Source: Brevipalpus yothersi (lineage: Eukaryota; Arthropoda; Arachnida; Trombidiformes; Tenuipalpidae). Taken from it: a stretch of 64,000 nucleotides of DNA. Positions 21,888-33,516 of the stretch are shown here, piece after piece. The notes beneath the pieces were generated by a model. The model did not search any database, was not told the origin of the DNA, and saw only the letters and a list, made by a program, of their open reading frames with translations. The stretch's first letter is position 1; each line of letters begins with the position of its first letter. Location: NCBI GenBank assembly GCA_003956705.1, contig QZCP01000113.1, forward strand, positions 119,453-183,452. The letters run 5' to 3'. Both the position numbers and the translations under genes were made by a program.

Positions 21888-24337
21888 GGGTCTTTCAAGA
21901 GGGAAGCTAGTCGAGTTGTGTTTCAGTGGACTTGGATTTTCATGAGCAGAAAGAGAGAGAAAGAGAGACGAGAGACGAGCTTTCCATTGGATCTGTGAAC
22001 AATGGCCGGTAAAGCTTCTCTCAACAATCACTTACTTTTAAGCATGTTGAGACTGCTTTGCTGTCCTCAGGGCTTCAAATATATAGTTTTCCAGGCCGAT
22101 TTTATCCTGATACAGCTTCAGCAACTACTAGCATAGGGATCGCAGATAAGAGTGCTAGAACTAACTAAGAATTGGTCGAATCAAGACTACTATTCCGTGC
22201 TGGTCCTAAGTATAGGACTGCTAGTGTAATCATAATATGTGAGTCACACCTATGATCTGCGTTGAGCTTCGTCCTGGAGACACATTAAGCAAATCGGAGT
22301 CATTTTGATCATCTTCGACCGGATAAAAGGAAAACGTCCTCTCGTGTGTGCTCATACTGAGCATCAGAAGAAATTCTTTCTTCGACCATGAATTTTCTCG
22401 ATCCTCTCTCTCTCTCTTCTTTCATTCATTTATATTGGATTCATTTATATACATGTACATATAAAAACCCTTCCCTCTCGCTCCGATACAAAGGCGAAAG
22501 TGAGTTTCTTGCTCCAATTCAATTTGAGAATTGATGATCGGTTCCCTTTCTTTGCTTTCCTTTTATTCCATCTATTGGGATCCATTGAAAAGGAGAACCA
22601 TTTTCCCTTCTCTCTCTATGTTTCCCGGGTTTTTGGTGCATCCTGATGAGAAGGCTGGCACGTCCGCTCGTATTGCATCCACACTAGTATTAGGATGGCC
22701 CGAATCGTGGGCAGGAAGTGAAGAAAAAAAGCAAAAGCAAAAAGATCGTCATTTGAGTAAGCAGGAAAACTTTCTTCCGAGTGTGGCAGGTAGACTTAGC
22801 CTCTCTTTCTCTGTTCGATATGTTCTGAGCTCAAGTGCCGAGAGCTGTTAGACCAAAATGATTCCTTTTTTCCATCCAAGATTCGTGCCATTCAACCCCA
22901 TACAACTCATCAATGGCCTCACAAATCGCACTTCACTGCACCATGATGGGACTGAAAAATGGCCCCAGTATGAATAGGTCAAAGGTTCTGATAAAAATCT
23001 ATTCATCATGCAAAGATTTTGATCTACTGTCCATCATTTTATCGGTATTGGCGCAAATCGCAAAATTTTCACAATGCGCTGATGATATATTCGTGATTTC
23101 GGCTAGAATCTTCCAACTCTTGAAATGACCCTTCCAATTCTAAGCATCATGTTGAAATTTTTTGCTCCATCCATTGGCGTAAAATTTTCAACTGATTGGA
23201 GAATAGGTGATCAAAATGGTGTGCCCAGATATTCAGTTTCAGGACACATATTCACAAAAGAAAGAAACTTTTGAGGTAAGGAAAAAAGCTTATTTTTTGT
23301 CCACTCACTACACTCTTGAGAGCAGTCTCATGTAAACTTAAGCCTTCAAAATGTGATACAGTCTGAACAATGTCTTATTCAGATATGGAAATGGGCGCTC
23401 ATCAGTGATGTATTGAATTTTTCCCTTTTCACTTGGACGTTTTTGTGAAACGTACAGTTTCTAGAGTCTAACAGAGGAGCAAGCAGCCTTCAAAATTCTC
23501 TCTTTCTGTGTGTACTTAAAGAGTAAGCTAGTCAAAGGGTTGGTAAGGAAACGGAACAGAGGATCTGAATTGATTATAGCTTTCCGTCTCTGTTCAACTG
23601 TCTCTAGCTTCCAGCACGTCCTTTGAAGCTTTTCATTTTTGCACTCATTAAAGCGGTTCTGAAAGTTCTTAACATGATCAACTAGCAACTTATTACTTGA
23701 TCAAGGAAAATTCAACCAAACTGAGTTTTGAAATACCCTCGAGTTTTGAGAAAGGAATAATGATTCAAAAAGCAGTATATATATAGGTACATGAAAGAAA
23801 GAAAAAAAAGAGAGAGAGAGAGAAAGGTAAGCTTTCGGATCATTGATACTTGGTTGTTCCTGTTCTCCTATGGCCATAACTATTTATTCTTTTGTTCAGA
23901 GGCATTGCCTCAAAAAGCATGGAGAAATAAGAAAAGTGAAATACAAAGCCATTCAAACGCAAAGTGATCGAAATCTTTTGGCTCAGTCTGGTGATCCTGG
24001 ATGAAAAGAATAAAAAGATCAGATATCCTCAAGACAACTACATGTAAGTTTTAGTTGAAAAAAGTCTATGTTAGGAAACTTTTTTGATCAATGAGGACCA
24101 TTACTCACAGAAAAGTAGCAACATAGGCAAAGGATTGAGCTCACAAGATGTCAGATGTGAATATGAGATACAATTATTCCATTCTCTCGTTTTTTTTGCA
24201 TCTTCTCTGACGATTCGCGGGCTCGATAATCTCAAAAAATTACTACAAATATTTATATTATCGAGACTGAATTTTCATGAGACCACAAATCGGAATATTC
24301 TATCTCTCTAAGTTAGTGTCAAACAAGTGCAGGATAA

Positions 24338-24430
24338 CATGAGACGCGTGGCTCTCCCTCTTGATATCCGCTCGACCTCTGTATATCCACTTCACATGGC
24401 CTTATGACACGTGTCGAACATCAAACAGGC
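24338..24430. repeat. duplicated non-coding block E, copy 1
   Basis: Resembles 29203-29290. CGCGTGGCT, CTCCCTCTT and GATATCCGCTCGACC are shared exactly, followed by a diverged CCACTT-CAC-TGGC tail. Confidence 0.75.
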
Positions 24431-25166
24431 AAATAATCATCTGAAAGATCCAGTGATTTTTAAAATGGTCCTGTTCTAGAGAAATTCTAGGATACTTATC
24501 TATGAGGAGGACGCTGAGGTGGTGAACTTTATGGATGAAGTCCCAAAATAATGAAGATAGATGAAGGTTTTTTTTATCAGTTCTAGATTAGAGATTCCGA
24601 TTTTTTACCCCTTTGTAAGGTAACAAAAATTTTCCATGAGTTTTCTATCTTTTTTTTCAAATGCAATCCCAGCATGGCATATAATAATTCTTAGTGATGA
24701 TAAATCAATTGTGATGATATCCTTCATGATGCCTGAGGTGATCAACATTCTTCAAGATGATAACCAGGGAAAAGAGTGGAGAAATTTTTATCGACTGATT
24801 AATTAGAAAATAACACAAAACAAATTTTGATAGGAATAAACTTTTTAGAATTTGAATGTGGATCAGTATCAACTGGTAGTCATTGTTGAAAATTTTCTAT
24901 CGAGAAGAAATATCTATTATTCTCTTAGGACTTCTTCATGGCTTGATGTAAAGATCAATTTAGGAATTGAAAATTACGTCAACACATGAATCGAGAGCGC
25001 TCCCTGAAACTTCTCCACAAGCAAGGTTTTCTATTTCATGGGGAAAGAAGATAGCCATGAAAGCTCGTCATTGAAGGTTGAATATGATGATGAATATTTC
25101 AAATTATCAATCCATGTTAATTAATTGTATTTGTCTCGAAAATAATCAATTTTTGTGATTCAAACT

Positions 25167-25952
25167 ATGAAAGCTAATTATATCTTGGTGGCATTCTTAC
25201 TTCTTATTCTCGAGGATGATGTGAACGATGCTCGGCATCCATTCAATAGAAATATTACCCTAATTATCGGTAGAAAAATTTTTCGAAACCCAGAAGCAGA
25301 ATTAAATGATGAATTTGGTAAATACAAGAGAGTATTACAAGATTATTACAACAGAAATTCTCCAAGTGCCTTCAAAGTGAAATTAATTGAGATAATATCT
25401 GGCTCAACGGAAAATGATGGACCATTCGGAGGAATCCCGGTAGATGAGATTTACACACGATGGGCCCATACAAAGTGTATGAAAACCGATAGCAGAGATC
25501 CTGATCAATGTGCGGTGGATCAAAATGTGAGTTTGTTACGATGTTTCTACCATAATTTTGATCAAAATTTTATTTGCCAGGTTTTCAAACATTGGGTTTG
25601 TAAGCATGAAATTGATAAGAGTGGAAAAAATCCAATGGCAGTTCGAAGTGATTGTGGTTGGCGTATAAAAATGGAACATCTTCAAAACCATGTGATCGAC
25701 CACAAAATATCATTAACGGGAAATATTGACGCTGGTGGAGAGACTAGGGTATATCTACCTGTGGCCCCTCCACCAGGCCAACAGCCGATGGGAAATGATC
25801 CTAATGGGATGGGTAATGCTGCTGGCCATCAAATTAATTTACAGCAAACATGGCAAAGATCAGATTCGGATGATGTCAAGACCACTGGAGCCAGTTCAGT
25901 TACAGTTCAGAACACTCATGGAATGCGGGATAAAGGGGTAAATCTATTATAA
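25167..25952 (+). CDS. orphan secreted protein, family not recognised
   Basis: From ATG 25167 the frame is open for 261 aa. A signal peptide covers about residues 1-26 (a KANY start, a LVAFLLLIL core, then an acidic stretch). The mature part is charged, with six Cys in the full frame, and a Gly/Pro/Asn-rich hydrophilic C-terminus with PPPGQQPMGNDPNGMG. I recognise no domain. Inside it, 25527-25580 has all the marks of an in-frame 54-bp intron (GTGAGT donor, T-rich tract, CCAG acceptor). If it is spliced, the product is 243 aa with four Cys. It stands alone in the gene-poor region between the neurogenin gene and inscuteable. Function unknown. Confidence 0.65.
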   Translation: MKANYILVAFLLLILEDDVNDARHPFNRNITLIIGRKIFRNPEAELNDEFGKYKRVLQDYYNRNSPSAFKVKLIEIISGSTENDGPFGGIPVDEIYTRWAHTKCMKTDSRDPDQCAVDQNVSLLRCFYHNFDQNFICQVFKHWVCKHEIDKSGKNPMAVRSDCGWRIKMEHLQNHVIDHKISLTGNIDAGGETRVYLPVAPPPGQQPMGNDPNGMGNAAGHQINLQQTWQRSDSDDVKTTGASSVTVQNTHGMRDKGVNLL

Positions 25953-27865
25953 ATGATAATAAATTAAGGGGAATAAAACTCTTTCCATATTTTTCTCACT
26001 ATAGGATAACAAGCATAATGACACTCAAGAGTGACCTCAACGATTTGAGAGAATCATTAAATGGTGACCACTTCTCATATACATTGGCAACCAATAGACT
26101 GGCAAACTTTAGTATTGTTATCAACTGTTGAAATGGAAATCTGGATTTTCAATTCAATTTGCTAAATTCTCACTCAGATATTCCATTTGATTCGGGAATT
26201 TCCTACTCCTGAGGAATGAAGCCCGTCATTAAGCGATGTAGTTGTTTTTTTGACTTCTTAATTTGAAGTATTGAGCAGCTGAAATCACAAAAATCATACT
26301 CTGTGAATGAGCTACCTGAAAAAATTCCATAGATTCTCTAGATCTTCTAGAAAAAATTGGACTTTTTGAATTTTTTTCGATTAAAGCTGTAAATTCATCG
26401 AAATTTGACATAGTTACGGAAATTTTGTATCGAATTCTGTCTGACGCATGCCGCGTGCAAAATTTTTTCTTCGAGCCAGGAATTTGATTCAAATATATAA
26501 AATGTTTCCATAATTATGATCGATTATCAGTCCTTGATTACAATGCCGATAAGATGTGGTCATTGAGCAGATGAAATGACCATCAAAGTAGAAAAATTTG
26601 TGGAGAATTAACCCTAAAAATAAGCAATTTCATCGTTGGATCGTGGAGAGGGAATTTGGCAGCTTATTCCAAATCTTAGGGATAAAAAACAAATGATAAC
26701 CTTTTTGGAATGGTAACCATATTTGTAGACTTATCTTGTGACTTGAGTGAACAGTATGATCATTCTTTTTCGAATTTATGCGTATGTGAATTTATATTCA
26801 GCTCGCAATAATCCATCAACCGAGCAAATTCATAAACATGAGAGAGAGAATTTCAACTCTAGCTTCGGTTCGAGTAGCATCCTACATTTAGAATTGAAAA
26901 ATTGTAATTCAAAAAATTTATCTCGACCTCTGTTTCAGAAAAATGTTACAGAATTACAAAAATGCTTCGTTGTACAATAGTCTCCCTTTTAGAGCAAAAT
27001 TGATACAATGCTGCTAAATTCCTCTCACAAGTCGAATTTATCGAAATATTTGCTCGAATTCTTCATGAAGCCCACTTTTATCATCCTAGATTAAGATTAT
27101 CTGACGCCATGGACACATACTCTCAAGCTAAATTGGCGTTCAGACAATACATAAATTTTGTTCATTATTGCGCTCCAGCAGGATGAAATCAAATGAGATC
27201 AGCATGGTCCATGCTATCAGGGTGACAATAATACATCTGAGTCTTCATATTTTTCTCTCTTTCCTTGGATCAGTATGTTGCCTCTCTCTCTCCTCCATCT
27301 CAGTATCAATTGGTTTATCTGATACTGCTGATGAATGGAGCATCAGTTTTGTCATATATTCCCTCCTTCAGAACCTACTGTACATCAATAAATGATGATT
27401 TGTTCGATGTTCGAATAAGTAAATCTGTGGAACTCGTTTTTAGGTCAACTTTTTTTCGTTTTTCTCCTTTTTTCTGGTTGATGTTCAATCATTGTGTTCC
27501 CCATTGTCTTCCATTGATGAATAAGGACTTTGTCCTTCAAAACGCGCGACTTTCATCTGATAGTTGTATTCATATTTGAATGAAATCAATTCTTGTCTAT
27601 GAAATTTGACCGATCTTCTGAATTCTTTCGGCCTGGGACGATCATTTGGTTCATAAGGCTTAAGGCTTGCCAACTCCAATATGAATCCAGATATTGTTGG
27701 CTCTCACGCTATATACCCAATGTGTGATTAAGCATCATTCCATACATTGACTAGATACTGATCTCTTGATCAAATATTGATCTCAACTCTTCTGAAACTT
27801 TCATTGCTGCTCGATATTTCCGTTTGCTATTGATCTCCATTGATCAATATTTGGTTCCAATGATT
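25953..27865. other. intergenic, no gene seen
   Basis: AT-rich, only short unremarkable frames. If block A carries a promoter, its second copy would point leftwards into this stretch, but no bHLH gene or remnant is visible here. Confidence 0.5.
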
Positions 27866-28205
27866 TTTGAGCTCGAAAAAGCCAAAATGAGTGGTCAAAG
27901 TGTCTTTTCGCTTTGTGTGTGTGTCTGCGTATATATGGATGAATGTTTGTAACGCCAATGCATATCGCTGTGGAAAGAAGAAGAAGACGAAGAAGATGAA
28001 AAGAAGAATAAGAATGAAGTGAGTATGAAAAGAAGAGAGAGAGAAACGGCAAGGAAAGAGAGCAAAGTCATGGCTATTGTTGGGTGTAGACCAACAAAGG
28101 GACTTCGGTAACATGGCCGTTGCGAGCGGCCCAAGTACAGATCCTAGTACATATAGCTCACGTGTATAACTTCGAGTTATCAAAGGGCGTCTTACGAGCG
28201 AAGAG

Positions 28206-28206
<1 letters not shown>
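27866..28206. repeat. duplicated non-coding block A, copy 2
   Basis: Direct-orientation partner of 18387-18753. It includes the 159-bp core 28048-28206 at about 96% identity, the TATATA motif and the 28115-28131 hairpin. It lies about 1.9 kb upstream of the inscuteable start codon and is not next to any bHLH gene. Confidence 0.9.

Positions 28207-28208
<2 letters not shown>

Positions 28209-28257
<49 letters not shown>
28209..28257. repeat. (GA)n microsatellite
   Basis: GA array joining blocks A and B, as in copy 1. Confidence 0.97.
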
Positions 28258-28258
<1 letters not shown>

Positions 28259-28259
28259 A

Positions 28260-28421
28260 GGCAAAGAGATTTTGAGTCGATTTCGGACTTCGATAGCTAA
28301 TGTTCATTCAGGCCTCTGTCACCTTCTCGAAATCGATTTGTTTCCGGTTCCTGATCTTCGATTGTTACAGAAATCATCATACAATCGGAGCTGGAACTGA
28401 TGGCTTTTAGTTGCCTGAGAT
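28260..28421. repeat. duplicated non-coding block B, copy 2
   Basis: Partner of 18895-19056, same orientation and order. Confidence 0.8.
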
Positions 28422-28516
28422 TCCCAGAACGTCATGGGAAAGTTTGTTTTCTCTGTTCTAGCTGTTCCAACACCTACCCACAATTAAGAGGGAATAAGAA
28501 TCACCCTAAAGGATCG

Positions 28517-28562
28517 CTAGTGGATGCAAATAAAGCCCTACATTACGTCCGATGGAGCTAAC
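28517..28562. repeat. duplicated non-coding block C, copy 2
   Basis: Diverged partner of 19267-19312. Confidence 0.5.
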
Positions 28563-29097
28563 ATGATATCTAATCCCTGATTTCCAGTTACCTTAAGCTC
28601 AATGAAACTAACTATTCATTAATCTAATATTATCAGCTGAACTTTCGGAACGATAAACTATGAAGAAGATCTGAGAAACATTAGAGGAAACGAAATATTT
28701 TATAGATTCTCTTCGTAAGCTGAATTCTTAACTCACAACTTACCTAATATCAACTTCTTTAGCAGAAAGATCTCAAAGTATCTGAAGAATGGGGGTATAA
28801 AAATACACGTAATAAGGAACGATGTTATACGAAATGATATTGTAGCACAGAAATTACCAAAAGTTTTTCGTTGAATTCAGAGTAACCATATCCAACTATC
28901 ACCAAAATAGTTATCCTCATTCACAACAGTATTCCAACTGAACCAGTGTTTGTGACAATAAAGTAATCACAAGATTCTAATCCCCTGCAAAGGTGTACTC
29001 ATCACGATACATCACATTCAAGCTCACCATGCAAAACTATTATGATCTAGGCATAAAATTGACAAATCAACTGATGTGTTGCCACTCAGAGGTGAAC
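28563..29097. other. intergenic, no gene seen
   Basis: AT-rich spacer between duplicated blocks C and D; nothing recognisable. Confidence 0.5.
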
Positions 29098-29167
29098 AGC
29101 AAATGTTCACCATGCGAGCATCGAAAACATAGTCCCAAACAGAGAGAGAAAGAGAACCAGAGGTCTA
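29098..29167. repeat. duplicated non-coding block D, copy 2
   Basis: Partner of 19808-19866, longer by a short GA insertion. Confidence 0.55.
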
Positions 29168-29202
29168 TGGGCTTGTTTCGAGCAGCTGTTGGGCGGCCTC
29201 AG

Positions 29203-29290
29203 GCGCGTGGCTTCTCTTCTCTCTCCCTCTTCTGATATCCGCTCGACCGCTGCGGCCACTTTCACAACCGTCCTGTGGCACGCGCCAGAT
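29203..29290. repeat. duplicated non-coding block E, copy 2
   Basis: Partner of 24338-24430, ending just before the large GA array. The A-to-E order is kept, but copy 1 spans about 6 kb and copy 2 about 1.4 kb. Confidence 0.75.
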
Positions 29291-29301
29291 GCTCAGCCTG
29301 C

Positions 29302-29306
<5 letters not shown>

Positions 29307-29379
<73 letters not shown>
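29307..29379. repeat. (GA)n array, left of assembly gap
   Basis: At least 73 bp of perfect GA, running into the gap. Confidence 0.97.
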
Positions 29380-29957
29380 NNNNNNNNNNNNNNNNNNNNN
29401 NNNNNNNNNNNNNNNNNNNNNNNNNNNNNNNNNNNNNNNNNNNNNNNNNNNNNNNNNNNNNNNNNNNNNNNNNNNNNNNNNNNNNNNNNNNNNNNNNNNN
29501 NNNNNNNNNNNNNNNNNNNNNNNNNNNNNNNNNNNNNNNNNNNNNNNNNNNNNNNNNNNNNNNNNNNNNNNNNNNNNNNNNNNNNNNNNNNNNNNNNNNN
29601 NNNNNNNNNNNNNNNNNNNNNNNNNNNNNNNNNNNNNNNNNNNNNNNNNNNNNNNNNNNNNNNNNNNNNNNNNNNNNNNNNNNNNNNNNNNNNNNNNNNN
29701 NNNNNNNNNNNNNNNNNNNNNNNNNNNNNNNNNNNNNNNNNNNNNNNNNNNNNNNNNNNNNNNNNNNNNNNNNNNNNNNNNNNNNNNNNNNNNNNNNNNN
29801 NNNNNNNNNNNNNNNNNNNNNNNNNNNNNNNNNNNNNNNNNNNNNNNNNNNNNNNNNNNNNNNNNNNNNNNNNNNNNNNNNNNNNNNNNNNNNNNNNNNN
29901 NNNNNNNNNNNNNNNNNNNNNNNNNNNNNNNNNNNNNNNNNNNNNNNNNNNNNNNNN
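29380..29957. other. assembly gap (N)
   Basis: 578 undetermined bases bordered on both sides by GA arrays. Its true length and content are unknown, and any frame reading through it is an artefact. Confidence 1.

Positions 29958-30022
<65 letters not shown>
29958..30022. repeat. (GA)n array, right of assembly gap
   Basis: 65 bp of perfect GA ending about 100 nt upstream of the inscuteable start. Confidence 0.97.
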
Positions 30023-30024
<2 letters not shown>

Positions 30025-30120
30025 ATGTGCTTGATTGTTTTCTCTCTGTCAGTTGAGTTCGATGCTTACTATCGGTTAAGTTCTGGTGACTTTTTCATCT
30101 CTTTTTTTTCTGGTAAAATT

Positions 30121-32185
30121 ATGGGTAATTCACAGCCAGAGGAAGATGCTGTTCTTAGTGATTCATTTTGTTTCGTTCCAAAACCTATTTCGGATGAAAC
30201 TCGGTGAGTACAAGATTCTGTATGGTGATGTTTCCGTTTCAATCGAGGCTGTTTCCCATCGGATTGCAATTGGGAAAAGCAACTCGGAAGGATTAGGTTT
30301 TGATAGTTACAAGAATGTGATACAGTTGCTTTTCATTAAATCTAGAGCCAAACGGAATCATCGAATGAACGCTTCGATCGTTCTCCAGTGTATGGTGAGT
30401 GTTGAGTGGCTTCCACTCTTTCATGATGAATAGTAATATATGTTTATCGTTTCAAATGATCAGGCAGAACAGAACACTAGTCTTGGTCATTGGTTACTTG
30501 GAATTCGAAAAACAACTGATGTTGAATGTTTAAATGCTCTCCACGCGAAAGAAGTTGCTGAAACTACTGATCTGCGACAAGCTTTAGCAGTTCGATGTGC
30601 CCAAGTTGCTATTCGTAACATTCGAGAGTTGTCCATTGAGATCATTTTTGGTCTTGATGTTCTCATCGATTTACTGCCGATCAAGTTGGCTCATTTGAAG
30701 AACTTTGAATTGGATTTCCAAGCAATTCATCGAAATATTATTGAAATTATTGGAAATTCTCGAAATGAGATATGCAGTCAAGCTAAAATACTTTCCGAAG
30801 AACTGAGCTCAACTTGTGAAGTGATCAGAGTACTGTTACAAGATTCTGAATTGAAAAAAACAATCAACAATCCATCATTGGAATCATATCTTCGAAAAAT
30901 AAAGGAACTTCTGGGTGGCTTAGTAGATAATATGATCAAAAAAGAATGTCAGGTAAGTTAATTCAGGCCTACTTGTTACCTTAGGAACAACAATCAAAGT
31001 TAATCAAACTTATTAAACTTTCAGACAATTTTCAATGGTTTATATGCACCAAAGAAGGGTATCTGTCTCAAGTGGACACTTTTGGCCCTTAAAAGTATAA
31101 CCAATAGTGATGCTTACATTTGTCGTATATTTGCTGAGAATTGTTCATTAATCAGGAAGCTGATTGAATTGTTATCCAGTCATCTGACATTTTCCGGCTG
31201 TCATAGTCCTACTATGTTGAGGACAACATCTCTTCGAATTCTTTATTACTTGTGTATCAATCCGGAAGCAGTTCGTTTGATATATCGAAATCTTGACATG
31301 GAAAAACATATAACTCTGGTGCTACAGAGTGAACGAAATGAATCGATCCTTCGAGAAATGGCTGGACTCCTTGTTCCATTGACCACTCCATTCATCGACT
31401 ATCGAGAAAACAATCGAAAAGATTATCGAAATGATAAAGGACTCATGAATTTTATTGATAACAAAGAAGATCTGGTCCACAGTTTTTTGAGAGTTATTTC
31501 GACAACCAAATCAATCGAAGTGTTCCTACTTGTCACATGGTCACTGGCCAATATTTCATTTAGTGATCCAAAATTAATGATAAAAAATGATGTGCTCTCA
31601 ATATTAATTGCCAAAACACGTAAAGGAGGTATTTTTCAAGATGATCTTGCCGTAAAAGATCAAGTTATCACCATAATTGCAAATGTTTCCCTAAAAAGTC
31701 CTCTCGAAATAGTCAGAGCTAGTGGTCTAGTCTATCTTATATCAGCTATACAAATTCGACTCATTCCTAATTCTCAAGATGATGGTGAAACGGAAATCAT
31801 CGAGAGAATGCAGAGGAAAGTTGCAACTGCACTCGCTCGATTGGCAATTAATCACAAAATAGCTTCATTAATCTACCGATATCGAGGATGCCATCGATTG
31901 GTTGAGATTTGCCGAAAACCTAGTGAAAGAAATAACAGTGATGATGTTCTGAGAGCAGCTCTGATTGCTCTTCGACGAATATATTCGTTTCTGGACAACA
32001 CAATATATTTGGAACAGCTTGATGCAGAAGATCTGATTTTTGGTGAAGCATTCTCCAAATATTCTAGCACCGGAAGGAATCATGAGTGTCCGACAACTAG
32101 TCTCTCTTCACATAGTGGAACTAGAATCGAAACGGATGAAAATTCGTCTGTATCATTATCGCCCAAATGCGGCGATAATCAGTGA
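30121..32185 (+). CDS. insc: Inscuteable homologue
   Basis: Exons 30121-30203, 30346-30394, 30464-30952 and 31025-32185 give 593 aa. The region after residue 45 (HWLLGIRKTTDVECLNALHAK) matches the conserved segment just past the LGN/Pins-binding part of animal Inscuteable. Residues about 208-555 form the armadillo-repeat half; diagnostic stretches are IEVFLLVTWSLANISFSD, DQVITIIANVS, and LVEICRKPSERNNSDDVL near the end. Inscuteable couples the apical Par complex to Pins/LGN to orient spindles in asymmetrically dividing cells, best known in neuroblasts. The N-terminus is much shorter than in Drosophila. The C-terminus is Ser-rich and ends GDNQ, without the ESFV-type PDZ ligand of other homologues. 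The first intron (30204-30345) is inferred from splice signals and phase. Confidence 0.88.
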
Positions 32186-33516
32186 ATTGTTTTCAAAATT
32201 TTCTTCCCAGTCTAAAGTTGGAAACGTAATGCCCATGTTGACAATCGTGAGTTTTTGAAACCCAAATCATGATGGATACTTTTGATTATGGGTATAATTA
32301 TGTTCTAACGTTCACATTGCTTGAACTTTTTACTCACAAATTTTTTTGCTACGGAGAGACTAAATGAGGCTAATTTTCATATTCCTACACAAAGTAGGGA
32401 ACTTTTTCCAAAAATTCTCTCATTGGCTCTCATTTGAGTATACTTTTTGAAACTGAAAAAAAAATCAATTGATGTGTAAAATATCTTGCTAAGTAATTAA
32501 TATAAACACAGATATATATTAATTCATATAAATTAATACTTTTATACCTCTTTTGAGTGTCATTCTCGATCTCTATTCGTCATCTTTTTCCACACCAATC
32601 TTGAGAGCGTTTTCAAGCTTTCTATGGGCTATCATGACCTTTTCATCGTACTTTCAACGTTCCATGGTTGCTCGAATTTATTTCTATTATAATACGTATA
32701 ATATGTATATTCCATGATCAATTTTTTGAATGAACCGACAAGCGGCTAGAAATAGTCTATCATCTTTCAAGAGGCTAGTTTTCTTAGGTCTTTTTGACAT
32801 ATCATCGAAAATTTTTCCGATTCACCATTCAGATTATTATGATGATGAAAAGACATAAATTAGATCAGTCAATTGAGTCAGGTTTTTACAGCTCTCTAAT
32901 CATTTGATCCGACTACAAAAATGATTAAGAAGAATTTTTCCACACTTGCTAACAACCCATGATAGAGAATTCTAACGATAATCAATCGCCTGAACAAGCT
33001 TGCAAAAAACATTAAAATTCTGATGTACACCATAATTGTGATGCAAATAAGGTCCCAACAGACAATTGAATTGATACAAATCGAACCGGAAGAAAATCTT
33101 TTGGATTATTGTCTTTTGAGGCGTTCATTTTCCTAGCATAGTGAATGAATATGAACAGAAAATTCACAATGGTTGGACTGGAATAATCTGCATTCATCAT
33201 TCTTATTAGAACCGATCGTCCATGAGTGTGAGAGGAGAGCTTCGCTTCATTCCTCCTATGTTTTCGAAGATAAAAAATGAATCTGTAATCAATGGCTGAT
33301 TTCCTGTTCATTCTTCCTCTCTCTCTCTCTCTCTACTAGGCGAGATATTGTCAAGGCAAAACAATCACTACTCTACGTAATCAAATCATCGATTCATTTC
33401 ATATGAATCTTTCTGTCAGCAGAAGACAGTGATAAGCTTGTGGAACAGTTTGAATCTGTGAAAGATTTTCACGTTTCAAGTTGAATTTAGTCTTTGGCCA
33501 TTTTTTGATACTGAAA
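32186..33516. other. intergenic, no gene seen
   Basis: AT-rich; a short CT tract near 33320. No supported gene. Confidence 0.5.

Larger units (their letters stand above)
19330..25166. other. long gene-poor region
   Basis: 5.8 kb without a gene I can support. It contains duplicated blocks D (19808-19866) and E (24338-24430), an AC array (19785-19805), a comparatively GC-rich island at about 19800-20240, 10-bp tandem repeats (19987-20024) and CT arrays (20995-21062, 21854-21882). A TATATAAAA-like motif near 22460 precedes an open frame of about 106 codons that has no recognisable features. A cis-regulatory role for the flanking bHLH gene is my inference. Confidence 0.5.

Noticed and set aside
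22531..22851. 106-codon frame about 65 bp past a TATATAAAA-like motif
   Set aside because: Promoter-like spacing is tempting, but the product is low in conserved features and Ser-rich by composition.
27485..27865. Possible remnant of a second neurogenin gene beside block A copy 2
   Set aside because: I looked for the NDRERNRMHNLN basic region and helix 2 on both strands and saw none.
30121..30141. N-terminal MGNSQPE of Inscuteable as a myristoylation signal
   Set aside because: Pro at the position where Ser/Thr/Ala/Gly/Cys/Asn is required argues against it.
29189..30207. Long open frames of alternating Arg-Glu (or Glu-Arg) running through the gap
   Set aside because: Produced by GA repeats plus unknown bases; no real coding evidence.
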